Source: Gemmiger sp. An120 (GTDB taxonomy: Bacteria; Bacillota; Clostridia; Oscillospirales; Ruminococcaceae). Taken from it: a stretch of 64,000 nucleotides of DNA. Where the stretch lies: the NCBI RefSeq assembly GCF_002160955.1, contig NZ_NFLN01000002.1, positions 268,994 to 332,993 of the forward strand, in the 5' to 3' direction. The notes beneath the pieces were generated by a model. The model worked only from the letters and a program-made list of their open reading frames with translations. It was not told the DNA's origin and did not search any database. Made by a program: the position numbers and the translations under genes. Positions 52,609 to 61,440 of this stretch are shown piece by piece. Every line of letters starts with the position of its first letter. Position 1 is the first letter of the stretch.

Positions 52609-53513
52609 CTTCCATCCTCTCCTTTTCGTGTTGCCGGCCGGCTGGTCAGAAGATCTGTGCCAAACAGGCCGCAGAATCTTCCGCCCATGCTGTGTTCCGG
52701 GCTGAATACAATGGTCAGTTCCCCTGGCCGGATTGTCTGGTGCTGCCGGGAAAGCGCTGCGTCTTTTACGCACAGTGCGGGCAGGAGCCGGCGCCCGGAG
52801 GCAGTGCGGCACTCCAGAATCCGTATCGCCCGGCCAGGCGGCGGTTCCGGCCACTGTTCCTGATAAAAGCACCCTTCCAGACAGGCGCGCAGATCCGGCG
52901 GAAGCTGCCCGGCACAGGGGGCGTATTCCACCAGAACTGCCTGGGCCCCGCTGTAGGGATCTTTCAGAAAAAAGCCGGTGTCGTGCAGAAGCGGAAGACT
53001 GAGCGTGCGCCCCGGCTCCAAAGAAACACGAAGCTGCCAGATTTCCGCCGGGCGGGGGGCGCCGAACAGAAACAGCAGTGTGCGCACAATGCCATAAACC
53101 GCCAGAATACAGCCTAACAGCAGCATGGGCGGCAGATTCAGATAAACGGTCAGGTTATTTACCTGAAGGCCCGGAATCCCGCAGCGAAGGGATAGCAGCA
53201 GACAGCTGCCTGCCGCAATTAGATTCAGCAGCAAAAACCAGGCCGTCTGCCGGCCAAACATGCGCCAGCCCCGCCAGGAGAATGCTGTGCGCACCACAAA
53301 GGCCCCCACAAGCGCTTTGCTCATTAGCTGGAGCGGTACAGGGAGCGGAGGGAACAGTATCAGCAGCGACGCGGCCGCGGCGGCCAGGCCGCCCGCCAAG
53401 AGACGCAGCCCGGATGTTTCGCTGCCTGCCAGATGACCGGCTGCGCAAAGCAGCAGGTAACCTGTAAGAAAGTTGACCAGCAGCAGGATATCCAGATAGA
53501 TGATGATTTTCAT
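52590..53513 (-). CDS. spoIIGA: Sigma-E processing peptidase SpoIIGA
   Basis: 307-residue membrane aspartic protease that cleaves pro-sigma-E. Five or so N-terminal helices (residues 1-165) precede a cytosolic protease domain with the [12 protein letters not shown] motif (the DTG active site) near residue 195. The C-terminal region ends in a [13 protein letters not shown] segment. The start at 53513 follows GGAGG (12 bases). It is followed by sigE, the standard pair; sigG is absent from this end. Confidence 0.92.
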   Translation of the reverse strand: MKIIIYLDILLLVNFLTGYLLLCAAGHLAGSETSGLRLLAGGLAAAAASLLILFPPLPVPLQLMSKALVGAFVVRTAFSWRGWRMFGRQTAWFLLLNLIAAGSCLLLSLRCGIPGLQVNNLTVYLNLPPMLLLGCILAVYGIVRTLLFLFGAPRPAEIWQLRVSLEPGRTLSLPLLHDTGFFLKDPYSGAQAVLVEYAPCAGQLPPDLRACLEGCFYQEQWPEPPPGRAIRILECRTASGRRLLPALCVKDAALSRQHQTIRPGELTIVFSPEHSMGGRFCGLFGTDLLTSRPATRKGEDGRWISVG

Positions 53514-53540
53514 ACCGGCGTGTCCCCTCCCCTGTTTTTG

Positions 53541-53574
53541 AGTGTACACCCATGGCAAGGAAAAGGCTGTCAAA
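53541..53574 (-). promoter_or_regulatory. Candidate spoIIGA promoter with Spo0A-like site
   Basis: Minus strand -35 TTGACA (53568-53573) and -10 TACACT (53541-53546) are separated by 21 bases, similar to the long-spaced, Spo0A-activated spoIIG promoter of Bacillus. TTTGACA covering the -35 differs in one position from the reversed 0A box TTCGACA. A second near-match, TGTCAAG on the minus strand, lies near 53609-53615. Confidence 0.45.
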
Positions 53575-53609
53575 ACAGCGTAGGTGCCCAAAAGGTGTCT
53601 GTTCCCGGC

Positions 53610-53638
53610 TTGACAAACGGTCAAATCCGAATTACCAT
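53610..53638 (+). promoter_or_regulatory. sigma-A promoter of the patatin gene
   Basis: -35 TTGACA (53610-53615), 17-base spacer, -10 TACCAT (53633-53638), 26 bases before the ATG at 53664. Confidence 0.65.
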
Positions 53639-53663
53639 ACAAAGAACGGATAAGGAGAGAGCT

Positions 53664-54503
53664 ATGAAAACAGGATTGGTATTGGAAGGCGGCGCCATGC
53701 GGGGCATGTATACCGCCGGTGTTCTGGATGTGTTTCTGGAAGAAGGAATTCAGGCCGACTGCGTGGCAGGTGTTTCCGCCGGGGCATTGTTCGGGGTAAA
53801 CTATCTTTCCGCGCAGAAAGGCCGCGTGATCCGGTACAATAAGCGATTCAACGGCGATCGGGCGTATATGGGAATCCTGCCTCTTCTGCGGGAGGGCAAT
53901 ATCGTGAGCACCCGATACGCCTATGAAGAAGTTCCCCGTCGGCTGGATCCCTTCGACGACGAGGCGTTTCGCCGTTCCGGGATTCCTTTTTATGCCGTGA
54001 TTACCAACGTAGACAGCGGCGAGCCGGAATATGTGCAGATCCACAGCGTATTTGAACAGATGGATGTACTGCGGGCTTCCGGCTCCATGCCGATGGTATC
54101 CCGCCCGGTGGAAATCGGCGGGCAGCGGTATCTGGACGGCGGCATTTCGGACAGTATCCCCTTTGAGTGGCTTTCCCGACAGGGCTGTGACCGTCTGGTC
54201 GTAATTCTGACCCGGGATATGGAATACAGAAAGGCACCTATGTCTCCCTTTCTGATCCGGCTGTACAGCCGAAACTATCCGGCGGTTGCCGCACGGCTGC
54301 GGGAACGGCATATTTTATACAACCGCTCCATTGATGTGCTGAAGCAATGGGAATCGGACGGGAAGGCATTTGTGATCCGTCCTTCTCAGCCGGTTGCGGT
54401 AAAGCGGATCGAAAAGGAGCCGCAAAAGCTGCAAACCGCCTATGACCTGGGCGTACACGATGCACGGGAAAATCTGGAACCGCTGCGGAATTACCTGCGA
54501 TAA
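53664..54503 (+). CDS. Patatin-like phospholipase
   Basis: 279-residue hydrolase of the cytosolic patatin type. Gly-rich oxyanion motif GGAMRGMY at residues 9-16, nucleophile GVSAG near residue 37, and Asp in DGGISDSIP near residue 158 are all present and form the Ser-Asp dyad. Likely acyl-ester hydrolysis of membrane lipids; substrate unknown. AAGGAGA precedes the ATG at 53664. Confidence 0.92.
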   Translation: MKTGLVLEGGAMRGMYTAGVLDVFLEEGIQADCVAGVSAGALFGVNYLSAQKGRVIRYNKRFNGDRAYMGILPLLREGNIVSTRYAYEEVPRRLDPFDDEAFRRSGIPFYAVITNVDSGEPEYVQIHSVFEQMDVLRASGSMPMVSRPVEIGGQRYLDGGISDSIPFEWLSRQGCDRLVVILTRDMEYRKAPMSPFLIRLYSRNYPAVAARLRERHILYNRSIDVLKQWESDGKAFVIRPSQPVAVKRIEKEPQKLQTAYDLGVHDARENLEPLRNYLR

Positions 54504-54507
54504 AAGC

Positions 54508-54555
54508 AAACGGCGCCGATCAAGCAGAAACTTTTCTGTTTGATCGGCGCCGTTT
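54508..54555. terminator. Bidirectional terminator
   Basis: A 21-base stem starting AAACGGCGCCGATC, around a 6-base loop, followed by A/T-rich sequence on both sides. It lies between the converging patatin and DUF2812 genes. Confidence 0.85.
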
Positions 54556-54563
54556 ATTTTTGA

Positions 54564-55964
54564 TTAAGCCGCCAGTTTTTGGCCGGCAATCGCCATTTGC
54601 TCCTCATCCAGAAGCCAGTCGGGCTCCAGCTGAACAATCCTGTCCGGCCAGGTGAGAATATAGCAATCCATAGGTTCGCTGCCCATATACAACTGCCAGG
54701 CATTCTGCGCCCCCCACGCAGCCGCGTCAATGGGCCGGTACTGCATCCACTGCTCGGAGGGGGTTCCCGGCACATTCCAGTCCTCATGATCGCGGAGCAG
54801 CTCGTTCAGGCACAGCTCGTAGATGGCCGAAAAGCGGGTGGTATATCGGACATACTCCAGCCGCGGCAGGTCCTCTTCTACGTCGTAACGGGCCCGCTGC
54901 TCCCCTTTTTCCCGTTTCAGCAAAAGCGAGGCTTCGGTTTCCCAATGGCGGGAATATCCTTCCGCTGTGATGCCGGTCAGGTCTTCCACCGTAAGCGGGA
55001 GCGGGTCGGAATAGGCAACCACCGTTTGGCCGTTCCATTCATAGGTAGTGGAGGTGTGGACATCCCCGTCCAGCCGCACCCAACCGTTTCGGATCGCGGC
55101 AAACATACCGATAAACAGCCCGCTGAACAGCGCCAGCGAGAGCCCGATACTGACCGCAAGCGTAACCCCCCGGTTAACTCCGGCCGAGACGCGGCGGCGC
55201 TGGAGGGTACGCCGTACCCAGGCTGTCAGGGCCGACAATACCGCTATCAAAAGCAGATAAATCAGGATAAACCCCCGCAGGCCGGGCGTTGTTACCATCA
55301 GTGCCCAGTAAACAAAGCTAACTGCCGACAAAACCAGCAGCACATAATGCAGCTTGTAGAGGCCCCGGGTTGGCAGGAACTCGCCATGCTGGGCCGCCCG
55401 GATTGCCTTTCTTCGCCAGCGGTAATAAAAGACCAGGTCCGTGACCATATAGACAGCCAACAGGCCAAAACAGAACCCTGTCGCCGCCCAGTTGGGGCTG
55501 ACCAGCAGATCAACCGGGTCCAGAATAAATTGCCAGATCCAGCCCCCTCCCAGCCAAATACCTGCCAGGATGGTCATAATATAGGCTGGCAGCGCCTTTT
55601 TGGCCGCCCGCTGGATGCTGGCCAGTTCCAGTTCCGGATCGGTTTCGATAGGGACAGGATCAGGACGTTCGTTGTAAAACACCTGAGCCCAAGGCGATGC
55701 GGCGGCCAGCTTCCACCCTGCATGTTCGCAGAAATCCTGAAAGCTTTGGCGCTGTTCGGAGGGTTCCGGTTCGTAAAGAGACTCCTGATTGAAGTAGCTG
55801 ACCGTATAGGTAAGGGGCTGCGGCGGAATGCGCCGGTAGGTCCAGCCCAGACCGGACATCTTTTCCAGCAGCCAGCCTTGCCGGGCCCGTTTTTCCAGAT
55901 GGTGCTCCATACCGGTGTGGTCATAAAAGGAGAACATCGGGATTTCCCATTTTTTGTTTTTCAT
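54564..55964 (-). CDS. DUF2812 family membrane protein
   Basis: 466 residues. The N-terminal DUF2812 domain (residues about 1-110) has the family pattern YDHTGMEHHLEKRARQGWLLEKM, then Y-FNQE and FCEHAGW-LA. About six hydrophobic helices follow, and a C-terminal extracytoplasmic domain of about 150 residues ends the protein. The function is unknown. GAGGAGGTG precedes the ATG at 55964, which overlaps the padR stop. This is a common PadR-DUF2812 pair in Firmicutes and suggests a membrane sensor. Confidence 0.82.
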   Translation of the reverse strand: MKNKKWEIPMFSFYDHTGMEHHLEKRARQGWLLEKMSGLGWTYRRIPPQPLTYTVSYFNQESLYEPEPSEQRQSFQDFCEHAGWKLAAASPWAQVFYNERPDPVPIETDPELELASIQRAAKKALPAYIMTILAGIWLGGGWIWQFILDPVDLLVSPNWAATGFCFGLLAVYMVTDLVFYYRWRRKAIRAAQHGEFLPTRGLYKLHYVLLVLSAVSFVYWALMVTTPGLRGFILIYLLLIAVLSALTAWVRRTLQRRRVSAGVNRGVTLAVSIGLSLALFSGLFIGMFAAIRNGWVRLDGDVHTSTTYEWNGQTVVAYSDPLPLTVEDLTGITAEGYSRHWETEASLLLKREKGEQRARYDVEEDLPRLEYVRYTTRFSAIYELCLNELLRDHEDWNVPGTPSEQWMQYRPIDAAAWGAQNAWQLYMGSEPMDCYILTWPDRIVQLEPDWLLDEEQMAIAGQKLAA

Positions 55965-56284
55965 CGGGGCACCTCCTCGCCCAGGATCCGGCGATAATCC
56001 TGCGCCTGCGCACACAGGCGCTGATACTCTTCGTCCAGTAAGCGGCGGCCTTTTGCGGTGAGAATGTAGCTGCGCCGACGTCCTTCGCAGCGGGTTTCCC
56101 GGATCATTTCTGCATCCAGAAACTGCTCCAGCAGATTATAGAGGGTGCCGGAACCAACTTTTACCCGCCCGCCGGTCATTTCCGGAACTTTGTCCATAAT
56201 GTCCATACCGCAGCATTCCTGCGCCAGACAGAGCAGAATATAGTACATCTGTTCCGTGAGGGTCTTGAACTTTTCCCGTGGCAT
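55961..56284 (-). CDS. PadR family transcriptional regulator
   Basis: 107-residue winged-helix repressor. YILLCLAQECCGMDIMDKV, then VGSGTLYNLLEQFLDAEMIRET and RRRSYILTAKGRRLL are the standard PadR elements, and the C-terminal helix is the dimerisation arm. It is first in the operon with the DUF2812 gene (4-base overlap). Two near-palindromic repeats over its promoter support autoregulation. Confidence 0.93.
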   Translation of the reverse strand: MPREKFKTLTEQMYYILLCLAQECCGMDIMDKVPEMTGGRVKVGSGTLYNLLEQFLDAEMIRETRCEGRRRSYILTAKGRRLLDEEYQRLCAQAQDYRRILGEEVPR

Positions 56285-56307
56285 GCAGCACCTCCCGGTC
56301 TCAAATG

Positions 56308-56360
56308 TCGAATATCGATATTTCTGCCATTATTATATTATCGAATATCGACAATGTCAA
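56308..56360 (-). promoter_or_regulatory. Promoter and two operator repeats of padR-DUF2812
   Basis: Minus strand -35 TTGACA (56355-56360), 17-base spacer, perfect -10 TATAAT (56332-56337). TCGAATATCGA occurs twice on the plus strand, at 56308-56318 and 56341-56351, centres 33 bases apart (about three helical turns). One copy lies between -35 and -10, the other beyond the transcription start. Confidence 0.75.
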
Positions 56361-56426
56361 GTTTTGTTTTGTCGCGTACCGTCAGGAATGCCAGACTGTG
56401 ATACCCTTTGCAGAAAAACATACAAA

Positions 56427-56460
56427 AAGCCCGTCCGCTTTCGGCTGAGCGGACGGGCTT
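56427..56460 (-). terminator. Terminator between the padR upstream region and the flavodoxin-ferredoxin gene
   Basis: AAGCCCGTCCGCT / AGCGGACGGGCTT stem with an 8-base loop and T-run on the minus strand. It directly follows the flavodoxin-ferredoxin stop. Confidence 0.85.
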
Positions 56461-56469
56461 CTTAAATAT

Positions 56470-57243
56470 TTACAGATACAGCTTGGGCTCTTTGCGGGCG
56501 CTGTTTTTCGCCACAAAGCCGGCTTCAGCCGCAACAAACATCAGCTTGTTCAGCTGCCGCGCCCCGGTGGGGCAGTTGCGCACACACTGCATGCAGGTGA
56601 TGCATTTGGAGGTGTCGGTCTGGTCCGGCGCAGAAGTCGGGATTGCCTGCACCGGGCATCCGGCGGCGCAGCGCCCACAGCGAATGCAGGCAGAGCCTGC
56701 CTTGGGCTTCATTGGCACACCGTCAAACTTACGGTAGGGCCGGTTTCCCGGAAATTCTGGCGCAGGGATCTGCCCCACGTCGCCTGCCGCTTCAAGGCGC
56801 GCAGAAATGGCCGCTGCAAAATCCGCGATTGCGGCGGCATCCTTGTCATCCGGACGGCCCGCAGCCACCTTGCGGAAGATGGAGTGCTCGGCAATCAGCG
56901 CAGCACCGGCCACCGGCACAAAGCCGCTGTTCCGGGCCGTCTCTTCCAGTTCGAGAAGCGCATCCTCGAACTCCCGGTTTCCGTACACCGCCGCCAGAAC
57001 AGCCGGCGTGCCGTTGCCGCGGCAGGCCCGGATGCGTTCCAGCGCCGGTTCCGGGACACGGCCGCCATATACCGGAACCGCCAGCACCGCCAGCGTACCG
57101 GGCTGAAAGTCATGCTCTGCCGCCATTGCCGTCACATCCAGGAATTCTACCGGCTGTGCCAGGCCCTCTGCCAGCAAGCGTGCCGCCTTTGCGGTACCGC
57201 CCGTGGGGCTGAAGGACAAAACCACCGTTTTTTCGAACTTCAT
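56470..57243 (-). CDS. Flavodoxin-ferredoxin fusion (EFR1-like)
   Basis: 257 residues. The N-terminal flavodoxin-like domain has the FMN-binding SFSPTGGTAKAA loop (residues 10-21) and VPVYGGRVP. The C-terminal 60 residues have two [4Fe-4S] clusters: CIRCGRCAAGCP and CITCMQCVRNCP. The architecture is an electron carrier, probably with a radical or reductase partner in an anaerobe. It overlaps the acetyltransferase stop by 4 bases. The reaction partner is not identified. Confidence 0.9.
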   Translation of the reverse strand: MKFEKTVVLSFSPTGGTAKAARLLAEGLAQPVEFLDVTAMAAEHDFQPGTLAVLAVPVYGGRVPEPALERIRACRGNGTPAVLAAVYGNREFEDALLELEETARNSGFVPVAGAALIAEHSIFRKVAAGRPDDKDAAAIADFAAAISARLEAAGDVGQIPAPEFPGNRPYRKFDGVPMKPKAGSACIRCGRCAAGCPVQAIPTSAPDQTDTSKCITCMQCVRNCPTGARQLNKLMFVAAEAGFVAKNSARKEPKLYL

Positions 57244-57758
57244 ATCAACACTTCCCTTTCTGTGTTTTTCAGTGCATAGATATACCGTGTTGTTTTGTTC
57301 AGCGGATCATGCTGAAGCTCTTCCGGGCGCATCCCCAGTTTTTGCATCAGGCCTATGGATCCTACCGGGTCAACGGTTTCGGCAAAGACCTTTTGTGCCC
57401 CCAATACGTTGAACGCATAGTCAATCAGAGCCTGGCAGGCTTCAAACGCATAGCCCTGCCGCCAAAAGTGCCGGTTGATGAACCAGCCAAGTTCATATTC
57501 TCGGGGGCTTGTTTCGTTGAACAGCATATATCCGATTACCTTGGCGCTTTGCTTATGAACCGCTGCCATCGCGCCGCCGCGGGCGATACAGAAAGAGGCC
57601 AGAAACCGCCTGGTTTTTTCAAAATCATAGGCGGGTTCGCAGTATTTCATGGTCTCAGGATCTCCCAGGATCTCGTGCAGATCGGCGGCATCCCCGGGCA
57701 CAAAGTCGCGAATAATCAGCCGGGGCGTTTCCAGCTGCTCTCTGGCGCGCGGCGGCAA
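57240..57758 (-). CDS. GNAT family acetyltransferase (RimJ/RimL-like)
   Basis: 172 residues. The opening ETPRLIIRDFVPGDAADLHEILGD is typical of RimJ/L-like GNATs, and the acetyl-CoA loop region appears as RQGYAFEACQALIDYAF. FAETVDPVGSIGLMQKLGM is the last strand-helix. The start is TTG at 57758: AAGGAGG lies 7 bases before. It follows the ABC-F stop by 2 bases. Substrate unknown. Confidence 0.85.
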   Translation of the reverse strand: MPPRAREQLETPRLIIRDFVPGDAADLHEILGDPETMKYCEPAYDFEKTRRFLASFCIARGGAMAAVHKQSAKVIGYMLFNETSPREYELGWFINRHFWRQGYAFEACQALIDYAFNVLGAQKVFAETVDPVGSIGLMQKLGMRPEELQHDPLNKTTRYIYALKNTEREVLI

Positions 57759-57760
57759 AA

Positions 57761-59647
57761 CTATTCCTCCTTTTCCATCTGCTCCTGCTCTTCCAGCAGC
57801 TTCTCCCACTCGTCAAACAATTCCTGCTGATGGAAGCGGGTATCTTCCAGCTCGTCGCATTTATCCCGCAGCAGAACATGGTCGCGCAGGACTTCCGGCG
57901 AGTTGATCTCGTTCTCCAGTTCCACTACCTTGGCGCTGACCGCTTCGATCTCGTCCTCCACTGCTTTCAGCCGGGCACGCAGATCCGCCCGCCGTTTGCG
58001 CTGCTCTTTTCCGTAAGCGGGACGCGCAGGCGCGGCAGGCTCCTTTGCGGCCGGCAGCTCTTCGCCTTTGTTCCGGTTCATCAGGGCGGCAAAGGATTCA
58101 TATCGCACGGCTTTTCCGTCTTCTATGTAAAGAATCGGGCACGCCAGGGTCTGCATCAGATACCGGTCATGGGTTACCAGCACCAGCGCCCCCTCATAGG
58201 CCGCCAGTGCCTGGGTCAGGCTTTCCCGCGTATAAATGTCCAGATGGTTGGTGGGCTCGTCCATAAACAGGAGATTGGGCCGTTCCAGTACCATCTCGGC
58301 CAGGCGAAGCCGTCCCAGCTCGCCGCCAGACAGATTCGAACAGGGTTTGAATACATCCTCACCCCGGAAATTGAATCTTGCCAGGTGGCTGCGCACTTCC
58401 AGTTCGGTAAAGCGGGGATACTTATCCCAGATGGCATCAATCACCCGCCCGGCACGGCGTGCCTGCTGCTGGGTAAAGATGCTGGGACGCGCCCCCTGCC
58501 CCAGCCGCACCATGCCGGACGAGGGCCGCCTGTGCCCGTCCAGCACCTGCAGCAGGGTGGACTTGCCGGTACCGTTGGGGCCCGCAATAATCAGCCGCTC
58601 GTCCCGCAGCAGCTGGAAACTGCAGGGCTCCAGAAGTGTCCGGCCGCCAATCTCAATGCTCAGGTTTTTGGCGGTAAGAAGCTCGTTATACGGGGTAATG
58701 TCAAATTCAAACCGGAACTTCATCTCCCGCACAAAAGTGCGCGGGGCCGCGGTGATCTCCATCTTTTCCAGCTGCTTGCGCCGGCTCTGCGCCATCTTGG
58801 TGGTGGAGGCCCGCACCAGATTCCGTGCAATATAATCCTCCAGCTTGGCCGCTTTCTGCACATCCGCGTCGTGCTGCTTCTGCTGCAGGGCTACAGCCTG
58901 CTCCTTTTGGGGCATGTAGGCGGAGTAATTGCCTTTATAAGAAATCAGGTTCTTATCCTCTACCTCCCAGATCCGGTTGCATACCCGGTCGAGGAAATAC
59001 CGGTCATGGCTGACAACCAGCACCGCGCCGGAATAGGCCAGCAGGTAGTTTTCCAGCCACTCCATCGTCTCGAAATCCAGGTGGTTGGTGGGCTCGTCCA
59101 GAATCAGATTGTCCGGTTTCTGCAGCAGAAGGCGGGCCAGGCGCAGCCGGGTGTATTCGCCGCCGCTCAGCACCGAAACCGGCTTTTCATAGGTTTCCGG
59201 CCCGAACGCCATGCCGCTGAGCACCTTTTTAATCTGGATGTCCATGTGGTAGCCGTCCGCAGCATCAATCACCGCGCTGAGGGCAGCGTGCTGTTCCAGC
59301 AGCTCCGTGTTGTGCGGAGCAGCCGCCAGCTTCTTTTCCAAAATCTGCATCTGCGCCATTGCCTCCAGCACAGGGGCGTAGGCGCTGCGCATTTCGCCAT
59401 ATACATCCTTGTCCGGGTCCAGCTTGCCGTTCTGTTCCAGATATCCCAGGGTTACGCCGTGCGTCAGGGAAAACTCTCCCTCATCGGGAAGATACTCGCC
59501 GCACAGCATCCGGAGCAGGGTGGTCTTGCCTGCCCCGTTCTCTCCGATGATGCCGATACGGTCCCCTTTTTCCACACTGGCTGTCACACCCTGCAGGATG
59601 ACCTGTTCACCGAAGCTTTTTCCCAGGTCTTGCATTGATAACAGCAT
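57761..59647 (-). CDS. ABC-F family ATPase
   Basis: 628 residues with two ABC domains and no membrane segments. Walker A motifs are GENGAGKTT (about residue 36) and GPNGTGKST (about 360). The signatures are LSGGEYTRLRLARLL and LSGGELGRLRLAEMVL, each followed by DEPTNHLD. The C-terminal coiled coil (about residues 545-628, with a linker rich in Ala/Pro before it) is typical of Uup/YdiF-like translation factors. It may act on ribosomes; a resistance role cannot be stated from sequence. Confidence 0.93.
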   Translation of the reverse strand: MLLSMQDLGKSFGEQVILQGVTASVEKGDRIGIIGENGAGKTTLLRMLCGEYLPDEGEFSLTHGVTLGYLEQNGKLDPDKDVYGEMRSAYAPVLEAMAQMQILEKKLAAAPHNTELLEQHAALSAVIDAADGYHMDIQIKKVLSGMAFGPETYEKPVSVLSGGEYTRLRLARLLLQKPDNLILDEPTNHLDFETMEWLENYLLAYSGAVLVVSHDRYFLDRVCNRIWEVEDKNLISYKGNYSAYMPQKEQAVALQQKQHDADVQKAAKLEDYIARNLVRASTTKMAQSRRKQLEKMEITAAPRTFVREMKFRFEFDITPYNELLTAKNLSIEIGGRTLLEPCSFQLLRDERLIIAGPNGTGKSTLLQVLDGHRRPSSGMVRLGQGARPSIFTQQQARRAGRVIDAIWDKYPRFTELEVRSHLARFNFRGEDVFKPCSNLSGGELGRLRLAEMVLERPNLLFMDEPTNHLDIYTRESLTQALAAYEGALVLVTHDRYLMQTLACPILYIEDGKAVRYESFAALMNRNKGEELPAAKEPAAPARPAYGKEQRKRRADLRARLKAVEDEIEAVSAKVVELENEINSPEVLRDHVLLRDKCDELEDTRFHQQELFDEWEKLLEEQEQMEKEE

Positions 59648-59753
59648 ACTTAAAAATCCTTTATCTGTTGGTTAAGCCGCCTGCAAAAGCCGGACCCCGG
59701 TACAGCAAGCACCGACGCCCGGCTTATCGCCGCAGACTTTTCTGTTTGTTTGC

Positions 59754-60692
59754 TTATACATACCGTTCGCACCAGGCCAGAATGTCCTCATAAACCTGTG
59801 CGCGGTTCGTCTCGTTGAGCACCTCATGCCGGGCGCCCGGATACAGCTTCAGCTGAACATCCGGTGCCCCTGCCTGCTGCAGCATCTCGTACACCTGGCG
59901 GACGCCTTTTCCATATGCACCCACCGGGTCCTCATCGCCGGATACCAGCAGGATCGGCGGACAATGGCCGGCACACAACCGGGCGGCCCAATCCTTGCGG
60001 TTCACCAGGTCCTGGACGCTTACCAGCACCCGGAAGCCGTTCAGCGTGAAAACAAAGGTGCACAGCGGGTCTTTTGCGTACTGGCGAACGATTTCTTTAT
60101 CCCGGCTGATCCAGTCATAGGGGGTATCGGGGTTCGGCACATGACGCAGATAACTGCCGAACGCCAGTTTGTTGACCAACCCGGAGCGGGCCCTGTCCCC
60201 TTTTATTGCCGTACTCATCCGGATTACAGCCAGCCCAGCCGCCGAGGCGGGATTCGGGCCGCCCGTTCCGCTGATGATCAGGTAATCCAGGGTGTCGGGA
60301 TACCGTGCGGCATACTCACGGGCAAAGAAACTGCCCATGCTGTGCCCCAGCAGGAACAGCGGCAGCCCCGGCCAGCGCTCATGCGCGGTTTGGTTCATGG
60401 TGCGCAGATCCTGCAGCACACAGCCAATCCCGTCCCCGGGGCCGAAATAGCCCAGGTCCTCCGGCGCGCAGCCCGCACCGTGGCCCAGATGCTCATTGCC
60501 GCACACGGCAAAACCATGCTGTACCATATAGGCGGCAAAATCCGCATAGCGGCCGATATACTCGCACATACCATGGCTGATCTGCAGGATCGCCCGGGGC
60601 GGCTTTTCCGCATCATAGAACAGGTGGCCGGTGATGCTACGGCCCGGCATGGCGGAATCAAATTTGATGTCTTCGGTTACGGGAGCCCACAT
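59754..60692 (-). CDS. Alpha/beta hydrolase, monoacylglycerol lipase/lysophospholipase type
   Basis: 312-residue soluble hydrolase. The nucleophile elbow is GHSMGS near residue 110, with ILQISHGM before it giving the oxyanion region. The Asp is in SGDEDPVGAYG and the His in PGARHEVLNE near the C-terminus. The start is not certain: I chose the ATG at 60692 since the ATG at 60704 touches the GGAGGAGG site. It overlaps the HAD gene by 35 bases. Natural ester unknown. Confidence 0.88.
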   Translation of the reverse strand: MWAPVTEDIKFDSAMPGRSITGHLFYDAEKPPRAILQISHGMCEYIGRYADFAAYMVQHGFAVCGNEHLGHGAGCAPEDLGYFGPGDGIGCVLQDLRTMNQTAHERWPGLPLFLLGHSMGSFFAREYAARYPDTLDYLIISGTGGPNPASAAGLAVIRMSTAIKGDRARSGLVNKLAFGSYLRHVPNPDTPYDWISRDKEIVRQYAKDPLCTFVFTLNGFRVLVSVQDLVNRKDWAARLCAGHCPPILLVSGDEDPVGAYGKGVRQVYEMLQQAGAPDVQLKLYPGARHEVLNETNRAQVYEDILAWCERYV

Positions 60693-61395
60693 TTTGCAGT
60701 TCATCCTCCTCCATTACCAGAGGATACAGTTCCTCCAGCGTGGTGATCGTGTGGGTGGGACGGATCGAACCAGGATTTTCCTGCCCGGCCGGATTGAACC
60801 AGCAGGTAGCCAGACCGGCATTGATGCCGCCCTGAATATCAGCGGCCAGACTGTCCCCCACCACAAGTGTTTTTTCCCGCTGCTCCACACCCAGCGTGCG
60901 CAGCGCCGTTTCAAAGAATTTGCGGCTGGGTTTTTCGACCCCCAGCTTTTCGGACACAAATACGCCGTCCATATACTTGTCCAGGCCGGACTGTTCCAGC
61001 CGGTTGTACTGCACCCGTGCCACACCGTTGGAGACCACCGCCAGGGTTGCCACCTCCGACAGCTCCCGCAGCACCTCTGCCGCGCCGGGCATCAGATCCG
61101 CATGATCGCCCAGCCGGTCCAGATAGAACCGGTTTACCTCAGCGGCGTTGCCCGACACCTGAATGGCCTGCATAAACTTTTCAAACCGCTGGATAACCAG
61201 CCGGTCTTTCTTGATTTTCCCCTGCTCCAGCGCTGCCCACAGGTCGCGGTTGATCCGCCGGTAGGTCTCCTGTGTTTCGGCATCCGTGGGCCAATTATAG
61301 TGGGTAAGCGTCTCCACAAGTGCCTTGCTTTCCGACGCTTCAAAATCCAGCAGTGTTCCGTCCACATCGAACAAAATGCAATGGTAATATGCCAT
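60658..61395 (-). CDS. HAD hydrolase, YjjG-like nucleotidase
   Basis: 245 residues. The DxDGT motif is in FDVDGTLLDFE, and later motifs are VVSNG, KPSRKFFE and GDSLAADIQGG. The length and motifs match the YjjG/YfnB group, which dephosphorylates unusual pyrimidine nucleotides. It overlaps the alpha/beta hydrolase gene downstream. This group assignment is from motifs only. Confidence 0.85.
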   Translation of the reverse strand: MAYYHCILFDVDGTLLDFEASESKALVETLTHYNWPTDAETQETYRRINRDLWAALEQGKIKKDRLVIQRFEKFMQAIQVSGNAAEVNRFYLDRLGDHADLMPGAAEVLRELSEVATLAVVSNGVARVQYNRLEQSGLDKYMDGVFVSEKLGVEKPSRKFFETALRTLGVEQREKTLVVGDSLAADIQGGINAGLATCWFNPAGQENPGSIRPTHTITTLEELYPLVMEEDELQNVGSRNRRHQI

Positions 61396-61440
61396 ATGGG
61401 TTCCTTCCCTCTAGTTGTATTCTTTCTTATCTATTATCCC

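Noticed and set aside
52590..54311. A long upstream extension of the spoIIGA frame over the patatin gene
   Set aside because: The homologous part starts at 53513 with a clear membrane helix. The extension is antisense to patatin.
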